From Cinnamomum chago (taxonomy: Eukaryota; Streptophyta; Magnoliopsida; Laurales; Lauraceae), in the NCBI GenBank assembly GCA_038049695.1, contig CP142461.1:33921001-33985000 (forward strand): a DNA stretch of 64,000 nucleotides, given 5' to 3'. Both the position numbers and the translations under genes were made by a program. Shown here piece by piece: positions 1 through 11,600 of the stretch (its first letter is position 1; every line of letters begins with the position of its first letter). The notes beneath the pieces are model-generated. The model had not been told where the DNA came from, searched no databases, and saw only the letters and a list, made by a program, of their open reading frames with translations.

Positions 1-381
1 CCAATGATGAAGGGCAAGATTATGACTTACTTGGTGTAGATGTTGAGGATGACCATTAGGTTCTCCTTAGGAGCATCTGTGTTGTTACTTTGACTTTGAA
101 GTATTTTTGTGTGGTGGTTTTATGTGTGGTGTCACACTCTTGTACTTTTGTTGAATGTATAGCTTTTAAAGTGATGGATGCTTTATGACTTCTAGAATTT
201 TTCTAATATTCCTCTTCTTTTTTGTTCTAGTTTGTGAATCATCCATCTATACCAAAATACATATTTTTTATCTACAAAATGCGCCTCGTTTCAATGAAGC
301 CCGGGCCTCGCCTTGCGGCTTAGTACCTAGGCCCCAGGAGACCTTAGCACTTCGATGTGCCTCTTGCTTTTCAAAACACTG
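1..381 (+). mobile_element. 3' end of a hAT transposon
   Basis: The first 59 bases read in one frame as an acidic transposase-like C-terminus (..DYDLLGVDVEDDH) ending in TAG at 57-59. They are followed by a 3' UTR-like stretch. Bases 285-381 are rich in GCCTCG and CCTAGG motifs and end in TTTTCAAAACACTG at 381, which on the other strand reads CAGTGTTTTGAAAAGC, a typical plant hAT terminal inverted repeat. The 5' half is outside the window, so the 8-bp target duplication cannot be confirmed. The bases after 381 (GGATAGGT) would be one copy. Family assignment is inference from the terminus and the tail peptide. Confidence 0.55.
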
Positions 382-1475
382 GGATAGGTAATTAGCCTTC
401 CAGATAGAAAGCATTTTCTCTATTCGTTCCACGACCGGTCTCCACACTCCTTTTTAGGAGGCCCCAAACATAGAGGCATTCCTAAGTATGATACAGGAAA
501 TTGCTCCACCTTACATCAGAATAAATTTGCAAGCTTCTTAATGTTAATGTCCCCCACTCTAATACCAATCAACTCGCTTTTGAAGAAGTTAACTTTCAAA
601 CCCGATAATGCTTCAAAACAGATGAGGATGGCTTTTATATTTTTAACCTGCTCCTTGTTTGCTTCACAAAAAATAAGGGTGTCGTCTGCAAACTGTAAGT
701 GGGATATCAAGGGAGAATAGTCAGTTGTCCTAAAGCCTCCAATTAGACCAGCATTGACTGCCATCTTCACCATCCTACTTAGAGCTTCAACCACTAGAAC
801 AAAAGGAGAAGGTGTAAGTGGATCTCCTTGCCTTAGGCCCCTTTAAGCTGGAAAGAAACCTTTAGGGGAGCCATTTATCAAGATAGAGTAGCACGCAGAA
901 GAAACACAGCCCTGCATCCATTGTCTCCACTTCTCCCCAAAACCCATTCTTCTCAGAAGATATTGGAGGAAGCCCCAATCCACTCGATCATAAGCCTTTT
1001 CCAGATCCAATTTACAAATAAGCCTAGGGATTTTGTTTTTATTTCTCGAATGAACACATTCAGTCGCCACAAGAACTCCATCCAATATCTGCCTGCCTTT
1101 CACAAAGGCTCCCTGCTCATTGGAAATTATGCCGGGAAGCACCTTTTGCATTCTCCCTTCCAAAACCTTTGCCGGTATCTTATAAATGCTGCCAATAAGA
1201 CTGATAGGCCGACAGTCTTTAATCTCAATGACACCTTCCTTCTTACAGATGAGTGCAATGAAAGACACCTCAAAACCTCTTGATAGCTTCCCTTTATGAT
1301 GGAACTCTTTCATGATGGCTAAGAGATCATCCTTGAGCAGTGGCAAAAAAACGTTGGAAAAAAGCCATTGGGAAACCGTCAGGGCTTGGAGCCTTGTCAC
1401 CTGCCATAGAAAAGATTACCTCTCGAACTTCTTCTTCTTCAAAACTCCTTTTCATAGGGCCGCCACCTAGTAGCT
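382..1475 (-). pseudogene. LINE (L1-type) reverse transcriptase fragment
   Basis: On the minus strand, conceptual translation gives plant L1-type reverse transcriptase blocks in order: an N-terminal APSPDGFPMAFF block near 1400, the CRPISLIGSIYKI block, the QGAFVKGRQILDGVL block, LDLEKAYDRVDW, and the FADD catalytic box (LQFADDTLIF) near 690. The frame changes near 1345 and there is a stop near 841, so it is dead. The 3' part of the LINE is missing at about 382, where the hAT terminus begins. The 5' part is missing above about 1475. Confidence 0.85.
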
Positions 1476-2335
1476 GCGGTTTTAAAACCCCCCCAATTGA
1501 ACTGCCCCACTTTCTCTTTTTTCTTCACTGCTTCCTTATTCCTTTTCAAGAACAAAAAAAGGGAGAAAAAAAGGAAAAGAGAGAGAGAGGAGTTTGCAGA
1601 GGACACACCTGGATGTGGTAGCACTGCAGGGCATCGGCAGCAGGCTGGATCGCTCCATGCAGCAAATGCCAAATGCTCCTCCTATTTCATCTTCTTCCTT
1701 TTCTCCTCCTCCTTCTCCCACTTTTCCTTTCCCTCTTCTCAGTCTCTCTTGATGCTTATGTTTTGGACAAAAGCTAGGGCAACAAATGCCCATTATGGTC
1801 CCCCTTTCATTTTATTAAAGGGTAAGTTGTGGGCCCCAAGATGAGCCCACCTGATGAAAGACATAAATAAAAACTAAATGGACCGTTAAAATAACAATTA
1901 AAAAACAAAACGAACCCATTAAAAAATAGTAAAAAAAAAACATTAAAAAAACCAATCTAGTAAAATAAAAACAACCATTAAAAATCATCCAAAAAAATTT
2001 ATAAAACAATTAAAAAAGACCATTCAAAAACCATTCAAAAAAATTAAATGGGCCCATCCAAAAGAAAAAAAGCCGAAGTACTTGTTGTCCTTTTAACCAC
2101 GAGTGGGCTCCATCATGAGGCCCAAAATTTTAAAATAAAAAAGTCATGCCTTAGCCAAATATTACTCAATGGAAATTAATGCCTTTGTCAAAATTCACTA
2201 TAATTGGAATTAGGGCCATAGTCAACTTTCACACTAACAGAAAATAAAAAAGTACAGCCAAATTTGGTTGAAGATAGGTTCCAACCAAATTTCACTCTAA
2301 TAGTAAATAGGGCCACACCAAAGTTCTTTCTAATA
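1476..2335. other. intergenic, no gene recognised; degenerate short repeats
   Basis: No credible coding region is visible. Bases 1845-2080 are A-rich with repeated CCATTAAAAA-like words. Bases 2160-2335, continuing after the TRIM element at 2655-2700, consist of a degenerate array of roughly 45-60 bp units with the recurring words CCAAATTTCACTCTAATAG and AAATAGGGCCA. The open frames here are low complexity and overlap on both strands. Confidence 0.5.
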
Positions 2336-2340
2336 GGAAA

Positions 2341-2410
2341 TGTTAAGTAGTTGTTCGTGCAGTTTCCCATCACCAATTGGTTTTGGGATTACTGGCTAGC
2401 AACTCTGAGA
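2341..2410 (+). repeat. TRIM 5' LTR (70 bp)
   Basis: First copy of the direct terminal repeat, followed at once by a primer-binding-site-like sequence. Confidence 0.85.
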
Positions 2411-2584
2411 TGGTATTAGAGCCAACACGTTCCGCGTTCGAAACCACGCAGGGCAAAAAATACCCCATGCCACGTGTGTTTGTGTAGGCACAAGTTAGTA
2501 GGGCAATAAGGCCCCATGTCGCGTTGTAGTCTTGTGCAGGCGTGTGGTTTGGGTCAGGACGGTGTCCTGCCCGAGGGGGGGGGG

Positions 2585-2654
2585 TGTTAAGTAGTTGTTT
2601 GTGCAGTTTCCCATCACCAATTGGTTTTGGGATTATTGGCTAGCAACTCTAAAA
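2585..2654 (+). repeat. TRIM 3' LTR (70 bp)
   Basis: Second copy of the terminal repeat, preceded by a G-rich polypurine tract and followed by the GGAAA target duplication. Confidence 0.85.
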
Positions 2655-2877
2655 GGAAATAGTGCCACAACCAAATGTTACGCTAATTGAAAATAGGGGT
2701 TTGATAGTAGATTTTTCTCCATATGTGTGTGCGTGTATTTCACGATACAACTATGAAATGTTATATTCTAAGCATGGTAGTGATGGTATTTTAATTACAC
2801 TGTCTGTTTATAAACATTTTATTAGTTTCTAACTTAGAATAGCCAACCAATATAAATACATATGAAAAAATCGATCG

Positions 2878-3116
2878 ATGCTACTATTTTATAATCAAAC
2901 AACGATACAGGACTCTAAGCAATGAGGGGACCGCTATGCCCCCTTATCTTAGTTCCTTTTGCAAAATATATATATATATTCTATCATTTTTCAATATTCT
3001 GGGTATTCTAGAATTTTTTCAGATTTTTTTTTTTTTTTTTTTACGATTTTTTCAAATCGCACCGCTATGCCGCTACGTAAGCCACTATGCCCACCGCTAC
3101 TGCTATTTTCATCCTT
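2878..3116 (+). mobile_element. hAT remnant related to the 18.4-23.8 kb element
   Basis: This matches the 3' end of the large hAT element at 23590-23830. Shared words in order are GATACAGGAC, ACCGCTA.GCCCCC, CGATTTTTTCAAATCGCACC, CGCTACG and TGCTATTTTCATCCTTG at the terminus (3116). The CAAGGATG-type left end was not found, so it is probably 5'-truncated. The poly-T at 3021-3042 is internal. Confidence 0.65.
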
Positions 3117-4028
3117 GCTTAGAAGAGTGCCAAACAACCCTTCCAAAGCCCGCTTCTAAGCACTATCCGATTCTCTTTGATTTGAAATGACTACTTCCCA
3201 TTTTTTGAGAAGATGTGGCTCGAGGAAAACAATTTCCCACTTTGTTTAAGTGATGGAAGGAGTTTAGGGTTGATGGGTGGGCAGGAGTTACATTGACTAT
3301 AAAGCTTAAAGCTTTGAAAGGGAATATAAAAGATTGGGCTAAAAATTAACTTCTAAGATTTAAGGAAAATCAAAGTCTCCTAGAAGAAACTCAGCTTCTT
3401 GACAAGGAGGAAGAGAATCGACTTTAGCCCGATGATGAGAACAGAAGAATGATTTTGAAAGAAGTTCTTAGGGAGGTGAAAGAGGGGGAGATAAAGTGCA
3501 AGGACTAGATGGATTTCCTATGACATTTTCTAGAGTCTTTGCAGTGATATGAAAGGTGACATATTAGCACTCTCGAAAGAGTTCACTCTATAGGAAAGCG
3601 TTATGAAATTAGGTGCTCCCTTCATCGTCCTTATTCTTAAGAAGTCGGGTGATGGAAGAATCAAAGTTTTCAGGCCCATTAGCCTTATTTATAGTATCTA
3701 TAAAATTCTAGCTAAGGTGCCAGCAAGGAGGCTTCGGCTTCAAAAGGTGTTGTCATGACTCATGAATCATCTCTCATTCTTAACAAGCTTTCATCCATGG
3801 CAGACAGATCTTATAAAAAGTTCTCATTGCCAATGAGTGTATGCACACTAAGTTGATGGATAGAACGTCGGGCCTGTTATGTAAGCTGGATCTTAAGAAA
3901 GCCTATGACAGGGTAGACTAGGGTTTCTTACTCTATATGCATTATAGAATGCGCTTTGGTGTCAAATGGATAAATTAGATTCAGGGACAAATGTCTTCTT
4001 CTTGGTTCTCTATTATAATTAATGGGTG

Positions 4029-4432
4029 GGGGTTGTTTGGGTAATGGACTTGTTGAGTGAAGTGAAGTGAATAGTCAAATCAAGAGATTGTAGATGAGGT
4101 CAAATCAAAATGTGTGGCCTTTTGTCATTTAGTGTCTTGAAAAGGTATATTTTTTACTTACTTTTGTAAAAAGTAGATGGCTTTTTTATTGTCATTTAGT
4201 GGAATGAGAGAATTGCTTTTTGACTCTTTTTTTTTTAAAAAAGAGGTGATATTTTAGATTTGGTACTTTTTGACATAACCCCTCTTCTTCTCCTTTTTTT
4301 TTTTTTTTTTTGAAAGTTAAAAAAATTGAAAGTTTTTTTTTTTTGGTACTTTTTTATATAACCCCTCTTCTTTTCCTGCCGTTTAAATTAAGCCTTCACT
4401 TCACTCTATAAGTGAATTACCCAAATGACCCC
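4029..4432. mobile_element. MITE inserted in the LINE
   Basis: The ends are inverted repeats: GGGGTTGTTTGGGTAATG at the left and, on the opposite strand, GGGGTCATTTGGGTAATT at the right, both running on into ACTT(C). The interior is AT-rich with poly-T tracts and no ORF. The LINE reading around it (..LINGS / PK..) resumes on the other side, so it is a clean insertion. A target duplication is not clear. The ends resemble the TAA-flanked element at 14971-15254, which suggests PIF/Harbinger (Tourist-like) affinity. Confidence 0.7.
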
Positions 4433-5024
4433 TAAAAAGGATTCATCCAAGCTGATAGGGTTTGAGGTAGTGTAACCCGCTCTCCCTCTGTCATAGTTGA
4501 TGAGGCCTTTGACTGCTACAGACAAATAGTTGCAGCATCTGGAAATGCAAATCTGATTTGACTTTGAGGGTTCAAACTGGCCTTTGATGCTCCTACAAGC
4601 TCCTACCATCTCTCATTTGCAATTTGCAGATGATGCACTGATCTTTTGTTAGGCTAAAGAAAATCAAATTAAGAACGTCAAGGGCTATCTTACCATGCCA
4701 TGAAGCAGTCTCGGGAATAAGGTAAATTTCTACAAAAGTGAGCTGTTGGGAGTAAGGATGAAAAAACACCTCCTCCAATATGCTGTCACATTGGGTAGTA
4801 AAGTAAGCTCATTCCAACTTCCTATTTTTGGCTACCCCTATATGCACTGGTTGCACTCCCAAATCAGTTAGGAACCCGTTGTTAGAGGGTTGAAATGCAA
4901 GAAAGGCGAATTATGTATCGCTTGGAGGTAGAATCACTCTCATTCAATTTATCCTTTCAAATCTTCCGATTTACTTCTTCACAAACAACTACTTAGCATA
5001 GTGGATACCTTGGCAGACAGACTA

Positions 5025-5040
5025 AAACTCACAATTGTAT

Positions 5041-5075
<35 letters not shown>

Positions 5076-5090
5076 AACTTACAATTGTAT
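5025..5090. repeat. poly(A) patch with flanking duplication
   Basis: A run of about 29 A (5045-5073) is flanked by AAACTCACAATTGTAT (5025-5040) and AAACTTACAATTGTAT (5075-5090), 15 of 16 identical. This is what a LINE-machinery insertion that copied little more than a poly(A) tail would leave, with a 16-bp target duplication. Confidence 0.5.
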
Positions 5091-5384
5091 ATAGGTGTCT
5101 GTCCTTCCTCAATTATGTGGCATTCCTGAGAGGGTTGGCCTCTGCTTGTGGCCTCCTTTGTATTTATTAGTGTTATGTCTTTTGTGTTTTTTCTTGTTTT
5201 TGCCTTTTGGTGGTTGGCTTGCCAGTATAGTCCTTTTGTACTTTAAAGCTTTCTCTAATGAATGTCTCCATCCAAAAAAAAAAAAGCATCTGCCATTTCT
5301 GGTGCTTATGTTGAAGCCATATAAAGGTAGGAGTTCTATGGAGCACTGGGCAATTCTAGTATCATTTCCTGAAAGATGACATAC

Positions 5385-5669
5385 CTTTCAATGACAGCAT
5401 CAACTTCAGCTTTGCTCTTGGGTCCATGCATGAGAACTCTAGTAAGGTTTAATATGTCCCTATAATCACCTTGTTTAAGTGCTTCTTCATCAAAAGGACG
5501 AAAAGATAAGCTGTCTTTAGGTGTTGGTGACAACTGAGCTGCAACAAAAGATTCTGGTCTTTCTGATGCAAACTGCCCACTAGCATTGAGTATAAGACAA
5601 GTGATAGCCATTGCATAAGCAACTCCTCCCAACCCTGTGTGTGACACAAAAAGATGATGCCCTGCCGAG
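5385..5669 (-). CDS. paladin-like exon k (degenerate loop of repeat 3)
   Basis: Encodes [20 protein letters not shown], where the PTP loop Cys and Arg are absent, and ends VDAVIER split in phase 2 at GTATGT. At least one more coding exon is expected downstream and is not visible in 1-5384. Confidence 0.88.
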
Positions 5670-8600
5670 CTAGAACCAGAGAGAGAGAGAGAGAAAACAG
5701 AACAGTTTAAGTCAATCAAAGGAATCATACAAATAAATGTAAAAATTTAAAATAATATGCAACATATCCTAACCAACAGATACTTACTCATGTTGACCAG
5801 ACTGAATTGCATCAATATCTGCAGCTAAGGCTTCTCTCTCCCGTGTTAACGGTATCCTTCTGTGCTCAATATTAAACCCTCCATTCTTAAGAGCAGCATA
5901 TACTTCTGCAGGCGTCTTCACATAATCTGATGAAACATTCTCCCAGTAACCTATTACATTTGAAATATTTAATGCTGGATTATACTCTTCGCGATGCAAA
6001 AGAATTCGACCCCCAGACTGTGTGACCTCAGCTATTATATCTTCTTTCATCCGGGCCTCCATGTGTTCCACCTGCATAAATGGATACGGGGGAATTTTAA
6101 GAAAATCCATTTGCATTACTTTCATTATAAAGCAATAGGCATGTTACAGTGCCTACCGCTGGACCCGTAATCCCCACATGCTTAAGCGTATCAACAGGCT
6201 GATCCAGTTCCCTAAGGACAAAAGGTGTTCCATTAATGTAAACAACAGCCTCCTCTCTCAGGTCTGTTAAAATCACTTTTTGAGCAAAATTTCCCCCAGC
6301 CATAGAATGGGCACCTAAATAAGCCAACATTTCTTTAGCACCTGCAGTGGTCGGGGTCGCCATGCTATATACAGGATATCCATCCACCTGAAAAGAACCA
6401 TAATAAATTAGTATATACTATCTAGTCATAAATTAAATCCTCAAATTGGCAGAACTAATTAACAAACAGATAGCATAACCAAACTAAGCACAGCAATGAG
6501 TTTGCCTGAAATTCTAAGATAAGCTTATCTGAGATGACCATTCGGACAAAGCAATGAGTTAGGTTGGGCCATGCAAGGAAATGCAATGTGCCAGGTTCCT
6601 AGCTGTCACTCATGGCCCATCACTTCGTGAATTTTAGCCTGACCCAAAAATCTTAAAAATCCGGAATATGGAAAAGGTTAACCCATTGGAATAAAATGTT
6701 GAAAATGTTAAGATCTGATGTTATTTTTAATTAGCGGATAATAGTGCAAGGGTATTTAGATGCTTTTCTACTTTTCTTTAGGCCATGTTAGCGCAGCCAT
6801 ATTTCCGTGGAAGAGTGATGCGAGCCCTAAGGTTAGGGCTTGCGGGAAAATGCCGATGCACAATAGGATGCCGAAGCACGTGTCCGAAGACACTTCAACA
6901 AGTCTCCACAAAGACAATAACGAGGATGCACCTTAGTGGGAAAACCCAATTCAATTAATCAACTCCAAAAATCCATCTTCTACAATGCCATATAAATAGG
7001 AAACATAACGTGGGGCCTAAGAAACCTAATTAAACTAGGAGACTAAAGAAATTAGAAACTTAATCCTAAATACAAGTCATCAAATAAAACTAGTAACTAA
7101 TAACAATGAATTAAATACAATAGAAAAATCACTAAATCTACTTGGGCCGTACAGATGTGACTTGAGATCTATCTGCATCATTCTCCCCGACTTGGAAATA
7201 ACTCGACCTTAAGTTCGGTAAATATCCTCCTAGATCGAAGATCAATCGGATGAACTTCCGATCCGTTGGTTGATTTGCAACATGTATGTACGCCTTGAAA
7301 ATTGTACTTTATCTTCTCCAATTCCATGTAGTTTTGACACATTGCTTCTTCTGATGCCCAAATTTTCTTTGGCTACACGATCGAACCTTTGGATGCTTCT
7401 TGTGTAGAATTTGTACCATCAAATTGCAATTTCTAAGCTTCCATTGTTGATCCCCAAAGATAAAGTCAATATAAGGGCTGCCAACGGATAGATCTTGTGA
7501 AAGCAGTGGACCGTATTTTCTTTCTTTTTCCTTTGTCTTCTAGCTTTTGATCGACGATGTCCTCCTGATTAAATGCGACTGCATTGAATTTTACCTTGAA
7601 CTCTATTATTTCTTGACCCTTCTCCATCATTGCAAGAGTCGCTTTGAGCTGATTGACTGTAGGGGATAACTGATCAACAGCCCTACACAATTTTGCAACG
7701 TTTGCAGAAAATTTCTCTATGGATTTAGACATGGTGTAGATCTCTTCACCACGAGCAAGAAGGAGACAACAAATCTGAAATCCAAGTTCAGATCACTCCA
7801 AAATTGCGAAAATAATTTTCTAGCCTTTGATCGGTCAATTCTCACTGCTAACTGGTCCCCGCTGATGTGGCAGATCAGCTTCTTCAGGCTATTGAATCAG
7901 ATGGATTGGAACAACCTGCTGGACTCTAACTTTTAGTGGGCTAGGTCGGGTCTACCTGGTATAAACTTGGATATGGTAATCATGCCTAGTAATTAAGTGG
8001 CAAAGGGTTTGTGACACGTACCACAAACTGTGGGACACATGCAGGGAACAAAAATCCCTTTTCGTAATCAATCCCCCTCTAGTGTCGATCAAAAACTTCG
8101 GGACCAAAGGCTCCTCTTGTAGCTTGCCGACTCCGAAATAGATGGTGGTGATCTTCGACAATGGTGGACTAAAACATGCAACGAAGGAAAGGGCGATGAC
8201 GACAATGGTCTTTGGCACTACTTGCTACAGGACGACGGTGGTGCACAAGTATGGCGCTTCTTGACCTTCTTCTCTGCTTCGTTTCTTCTTCTCTTTCTGT
8301 TCTTGCTTTTTCTTTTCTTTTCTTTTCTTTTTATGGCTCGAGCATGGAGCTTCAAGGGTGGGCGACGCAGTGGGGAAAGGCGATGGGGTTCGATGGTCTG
8401 GGAGGGCAGCGGATTTGGTAGTTCCGGCTGGGGTGGGTTTTCTGGAAGGTGGGTATTAGGGTTTCGGCGAGTCAGGTTCTAGAGTTGACGAGGGTTAGCA
8501 TTTCGAAGTGGATAGCTTTCGATGGTCGTCGGCTACGTTGATGACTATTCTGGATTATTTTTTTTCTAATCTAGGTGGTGTCGATGGTGACGATGGGTTT

Positions 8601-11600
8601 GGCAAGGAAGGTTTGGAAGGGAAGGGGATTTTATGGTTCAGCTATGATGGAGATTGGGGTTTTGGGTCTCGATTGTGGGAGATGACAGGGTTTGGGTAGA
8701 TGGTTACGAGGATGATGATGAGATGGATGGATAGGCTTCGATCGATGATTGGAAATTGATTGAAGCGAGATGGATCTTCGCTTTGATGCCAACTGACGCA
8801 GAGGCCCTAGGGTTAGGGCTTGTGGGAAAGTGCCGAAGCACATGTCCGAAGACACTTCAACAAGCACAATAGAATGATGCAAATAGACCTCATGTCTCAT
8901 GTGTACGACCCAAGTAGATTTAGGGATTTTTCTATTTTATTTAATTAATTGTTATTAGTTACTAGTTTTATTTGATGAGTTGTATTTAGAATTAAGCTGG
9001 GAAGCACGGACACCTCTCCGGGGCCGGAGTGTCGGTGTCCGACACGTGTCGACACGGGCACGCTCCGACACGTGTCGGACACGCAAAAAAGAGTGTCCAG
9101 TTTATTTTTTAATTTTTTATATTTCGGACACGCTGGGGACACATTCTGGACACGTGTCGGACACGCTGGGCCTCTTTTTAATTGAAAAAAAATAGAATAA
9201 AAGGGCCATCCTTAAAAAAAGAAAAGCAAAGGGGGTTATTTGTAAAAAGAAATTGATGCTGCTCCCTTTGTCTTTGTATGAATTTTATGGAACTATGGAT
9301 ATTTCATGTTTAATGATTATTAATTATGTTTCAATTTTGTATTGCTATTTGATAATTTGATTTGTTTGTTAGTTGGTACAGTGGTACTTGATTTTTTATT
9401 TATTTGATTGCTAAATTGATTACAAAGTTAAAATGATAGTATCTTTTAGTATATTATTAGATTTATTATTATTATTATTATTAACGTGTCCCTGACGTGT
9501 CCGTGTCCTACTTTTTTGAGAAATGCCGTGTCGGCGTGTCCGTGTCGTGTCGTGTCCGTGTCCGTGTCCGTGCTTCTTAGGAATTAAGTTTCTAATTTCT
9601 TTAGTTTCCTAGTTTAATTAGGTTTCTTAGGCCCCAAGTGATGTTTCCTATTTATATGGCATTGTAGAAGATGGATTTTCAGAGTCGATTAATTGAATTG
9701 GGCTTTCCAATTAAGGTGTGTCCTTGTTATTGTCTCTGCGGAGACTTGTTGATTGTTGAAGTGTATGCGGACACGTGCTTCGACACTCCATGCAAGCCCT
9801 ACCCATAGGGCCTTCATCAAACAGGCGAGGAAAAGTTGGCCACTTTCTGCAGCAGAAATTTACCACATTGGGCGGAGCCGCTTTTCCACAAGGAAAAACA
9901 ATAAAATGAGCTAAACTTTTTATGATTGCCCAACAAAGTGTTTCCGATGGGGGGGTTAGGGATTGTTTTCTCCCATGGAAGAGGAAAAGTCCGAGGAACC
10001 GATTTTTTGCAGATACTACACAAACCTATTTCCACGTACCCGCAGCATCCACAGAAAACTGGTTCAAACTTTCACTTTTTCATAAGTGGGCTAATGCAGT
10101 ACGGACCCATGGTCCCCCATGGGTTGACACACCAGTGGGCCCAGCCCATCCACCTTAACCAAGCACTTTGGACCCAGCCCATCTATTTTCATGTTTTTAG
10201 CTCATTAGGGTTTTGTTTTATGCTATTTTATGGTTTATATTGGATATTTTAATCATGGTCATCAACATGTTTGGATGGTCCAAATTAGTTTTAGGTTTTA
10301 TTATTCTCCTATATAAGTGATGTAAAGCCTCTTGGCTTGGGCAAACTATGATTAATGGAAACAAAGTGAGTGACTTTGGGGTTTCCTGAGTTCTCTCTTA
10401 TTCCTCGCCCGCGATGGGGAGTTTGACGTGAGGCCAATTTCCAGGCGAAAGCCTGACCTATCTCTTCCACCTTCCATCTCTAGTCCCTCCATCTCTACCC
10501 GCCCCGCATCTAGTACCCCGCTCCGCATCATGGCCCCATGAAGGATGTTACAAATTTCTCTTGGCTCAAAAGAAATTAGGATGAAACTGGGTGTTCATTA
10601 ACAGATGTCTACGTGGCAACCCATTTATGTTGAGGTATGCACATTGCACACCTCCTAATGGGGCCCACCTGATCACCAGACCTCTCTCTCTCTCTCTCAG
10701 GTGGGCCATGGAGCAAGGTGCACATGGGAGGGGCACCATCAAGGTGCACAAAGGATAATATATATATATATGAGAAATATTCATGCTTACGGTGAGGGAC
10801 AACATAGTGGGGCCAACTTTATTATACACCCGAACCTTCTACACACATGGGAGCCCTTGAACGACATTAGATCCATCGAGTCTTCACCTATCTGAATGGA
10901 TTGGACCATTCGATCAATGGTCTTTTTTTTTTTTTTTAAGATAAATTCGTTAAATTTGTGGGCTATGGATGAAGGGGTTAGAAGCATGGGATTGACCCCA
11001 AACTTGGTATATGGGCCCATCCAAGATATATCTTTCCATCCCCCTTAAGTCCCATGATCAGTGGGGCCCACCTAAGTTTATAGGGAAATGTTCTTGTGCA
11101 TCCTTCCCTCACCATATGGTGAGGGACAAACTTAATGGGGTCCATGTAGGGCCCCACTGATCATAGGACTTGGGGCGCGTGGAAAGAGCTTTCTTGGATG
11201 GGCCCATATATCAAGTTTGGGGTCAAGTCAATCCCATGCTTCTAACCCCTTCATCCGTGGCCCATGAATTTAACGACATTATATTAAAGAAAAGATTTGA
11301 CCTTCAATTCAAAAGTCCAATCCATTTGGATATGTGAAAACTTGATGGGTCTAGTATATGTAGGGGTTAAGGAGGTCCCATATATGTAGATGGCTCAGAT
11401 GTATCATAAAGTCGGCCCCAATATATTGTCCCTCACCATAATACGGTGAGCATGGTTCAAAATAGCGGCCGCTACGTAGCGTAGCGCTTGCATTATCGGT
11501 TGTAGCACCGCTACACTATTTTGAAAATAGCGGCACTACAGTCTAAAGCCTAATAGAGCCAAGTAATTTTAGTTTTAAACACTGTTTTTCCTATTTCTTA

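Larger units (their letters stand above)
2341..2654 (+). mobile_element. TRIM (miniature LTR retrotransposon), 314 bp
   Basis: Two 70-bp direct repeats (2341-2410 and 2585-2654) both begin TGTTAAGTAGTTGTT and differ at about four positions. Directly after the first repeat is TGGTATTAGAGCC (2411-2423), a near match to the tRNA-Met primer site TGGTATCAGAGC. Directly before the second is a purine tract, GAGGGGGGGGG. The element is flanked by a perfect 5-bp duplication GGAAA (2336-2340 and 2655-2659). There is no coding capacity. These are the hallmarks of a terminal-repeat retrotransposon in miniature, which must be mobilised in trans. Confidence 0.9.
3117..5285 (+). pseudogene. LINE (L1-type) ORF2 remnant with 3' UTR and poly(A)
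   Basis: The plus strand carries degenerate L1-type ORF2 blocks: FEM and ERIYKRLG-like near 3180-3350, FRPISLIYSIYKILAK near 3670-3720, [11 protein letters not shown] near 3885-3920, an FADD-like box near 4620-4650 (LQFADDAL), and CWKCNGLGIVHK-like decay downstream. Many stops and frameshifts are present. The 3' end has an untranslated stretch with repeated CTTTTGT words and a poly(A) tail at 5274-5285. A MITE (4029-4432) interrupts the reverse transcriptase, and a poly(A) patch (5045-5073) interrupts the 3' region. Confidence 0.8.
6816..8874 (-). mobile_element. pol-less LTR retrotransposon, copy A (same family as 37.4-39.6 kb)
   Basis: A minus-oriented element. Its 3' LTR is 6816-7180, the internal region 7181-8793, and a 5' LTR fragment 8794-8874 is cut off by an oppositely oriented LTR. 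The LTR ends are TGATGC../..GCATCA. On the minus strand the LTR is followed by TTGGCATCAAAGC, close to a tRNA-Met-type primer site. The internal region has no gag, protease, reverse transcriptase or integrase, only a short ORF (7466-7732). It shares LTR and internal words with the second copy, for example CGACCT.AAGTTCGGTAAAT and GATAAAGTCAATAT.AGGGCT. Confidence 0.8.

Noticed and set aside
1340-1844. Overlapping ORFs on both strands rich in Lys/Glu or Phe/Ser
   Set aside because: Products of CT/GA-rich low-complexity sequence with no domain or splice structure.
2411-2423. tRNA-Met-like sequences (also at 17590 and 50748) as tRNA genes
   Set aside because: Only the short complement of the tRNA 3' region is present, directly after an LTR, so they are primer-binding sites.
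2836-3124. Assigning an 8-bp target duplication (CTTAGAAT/CTTAGAAG) to the hAT remnant ending at 3116
   Set aside because: The sequence after the left copy does not start with the family's CAAGGAT terminus, so the match is likely chance.
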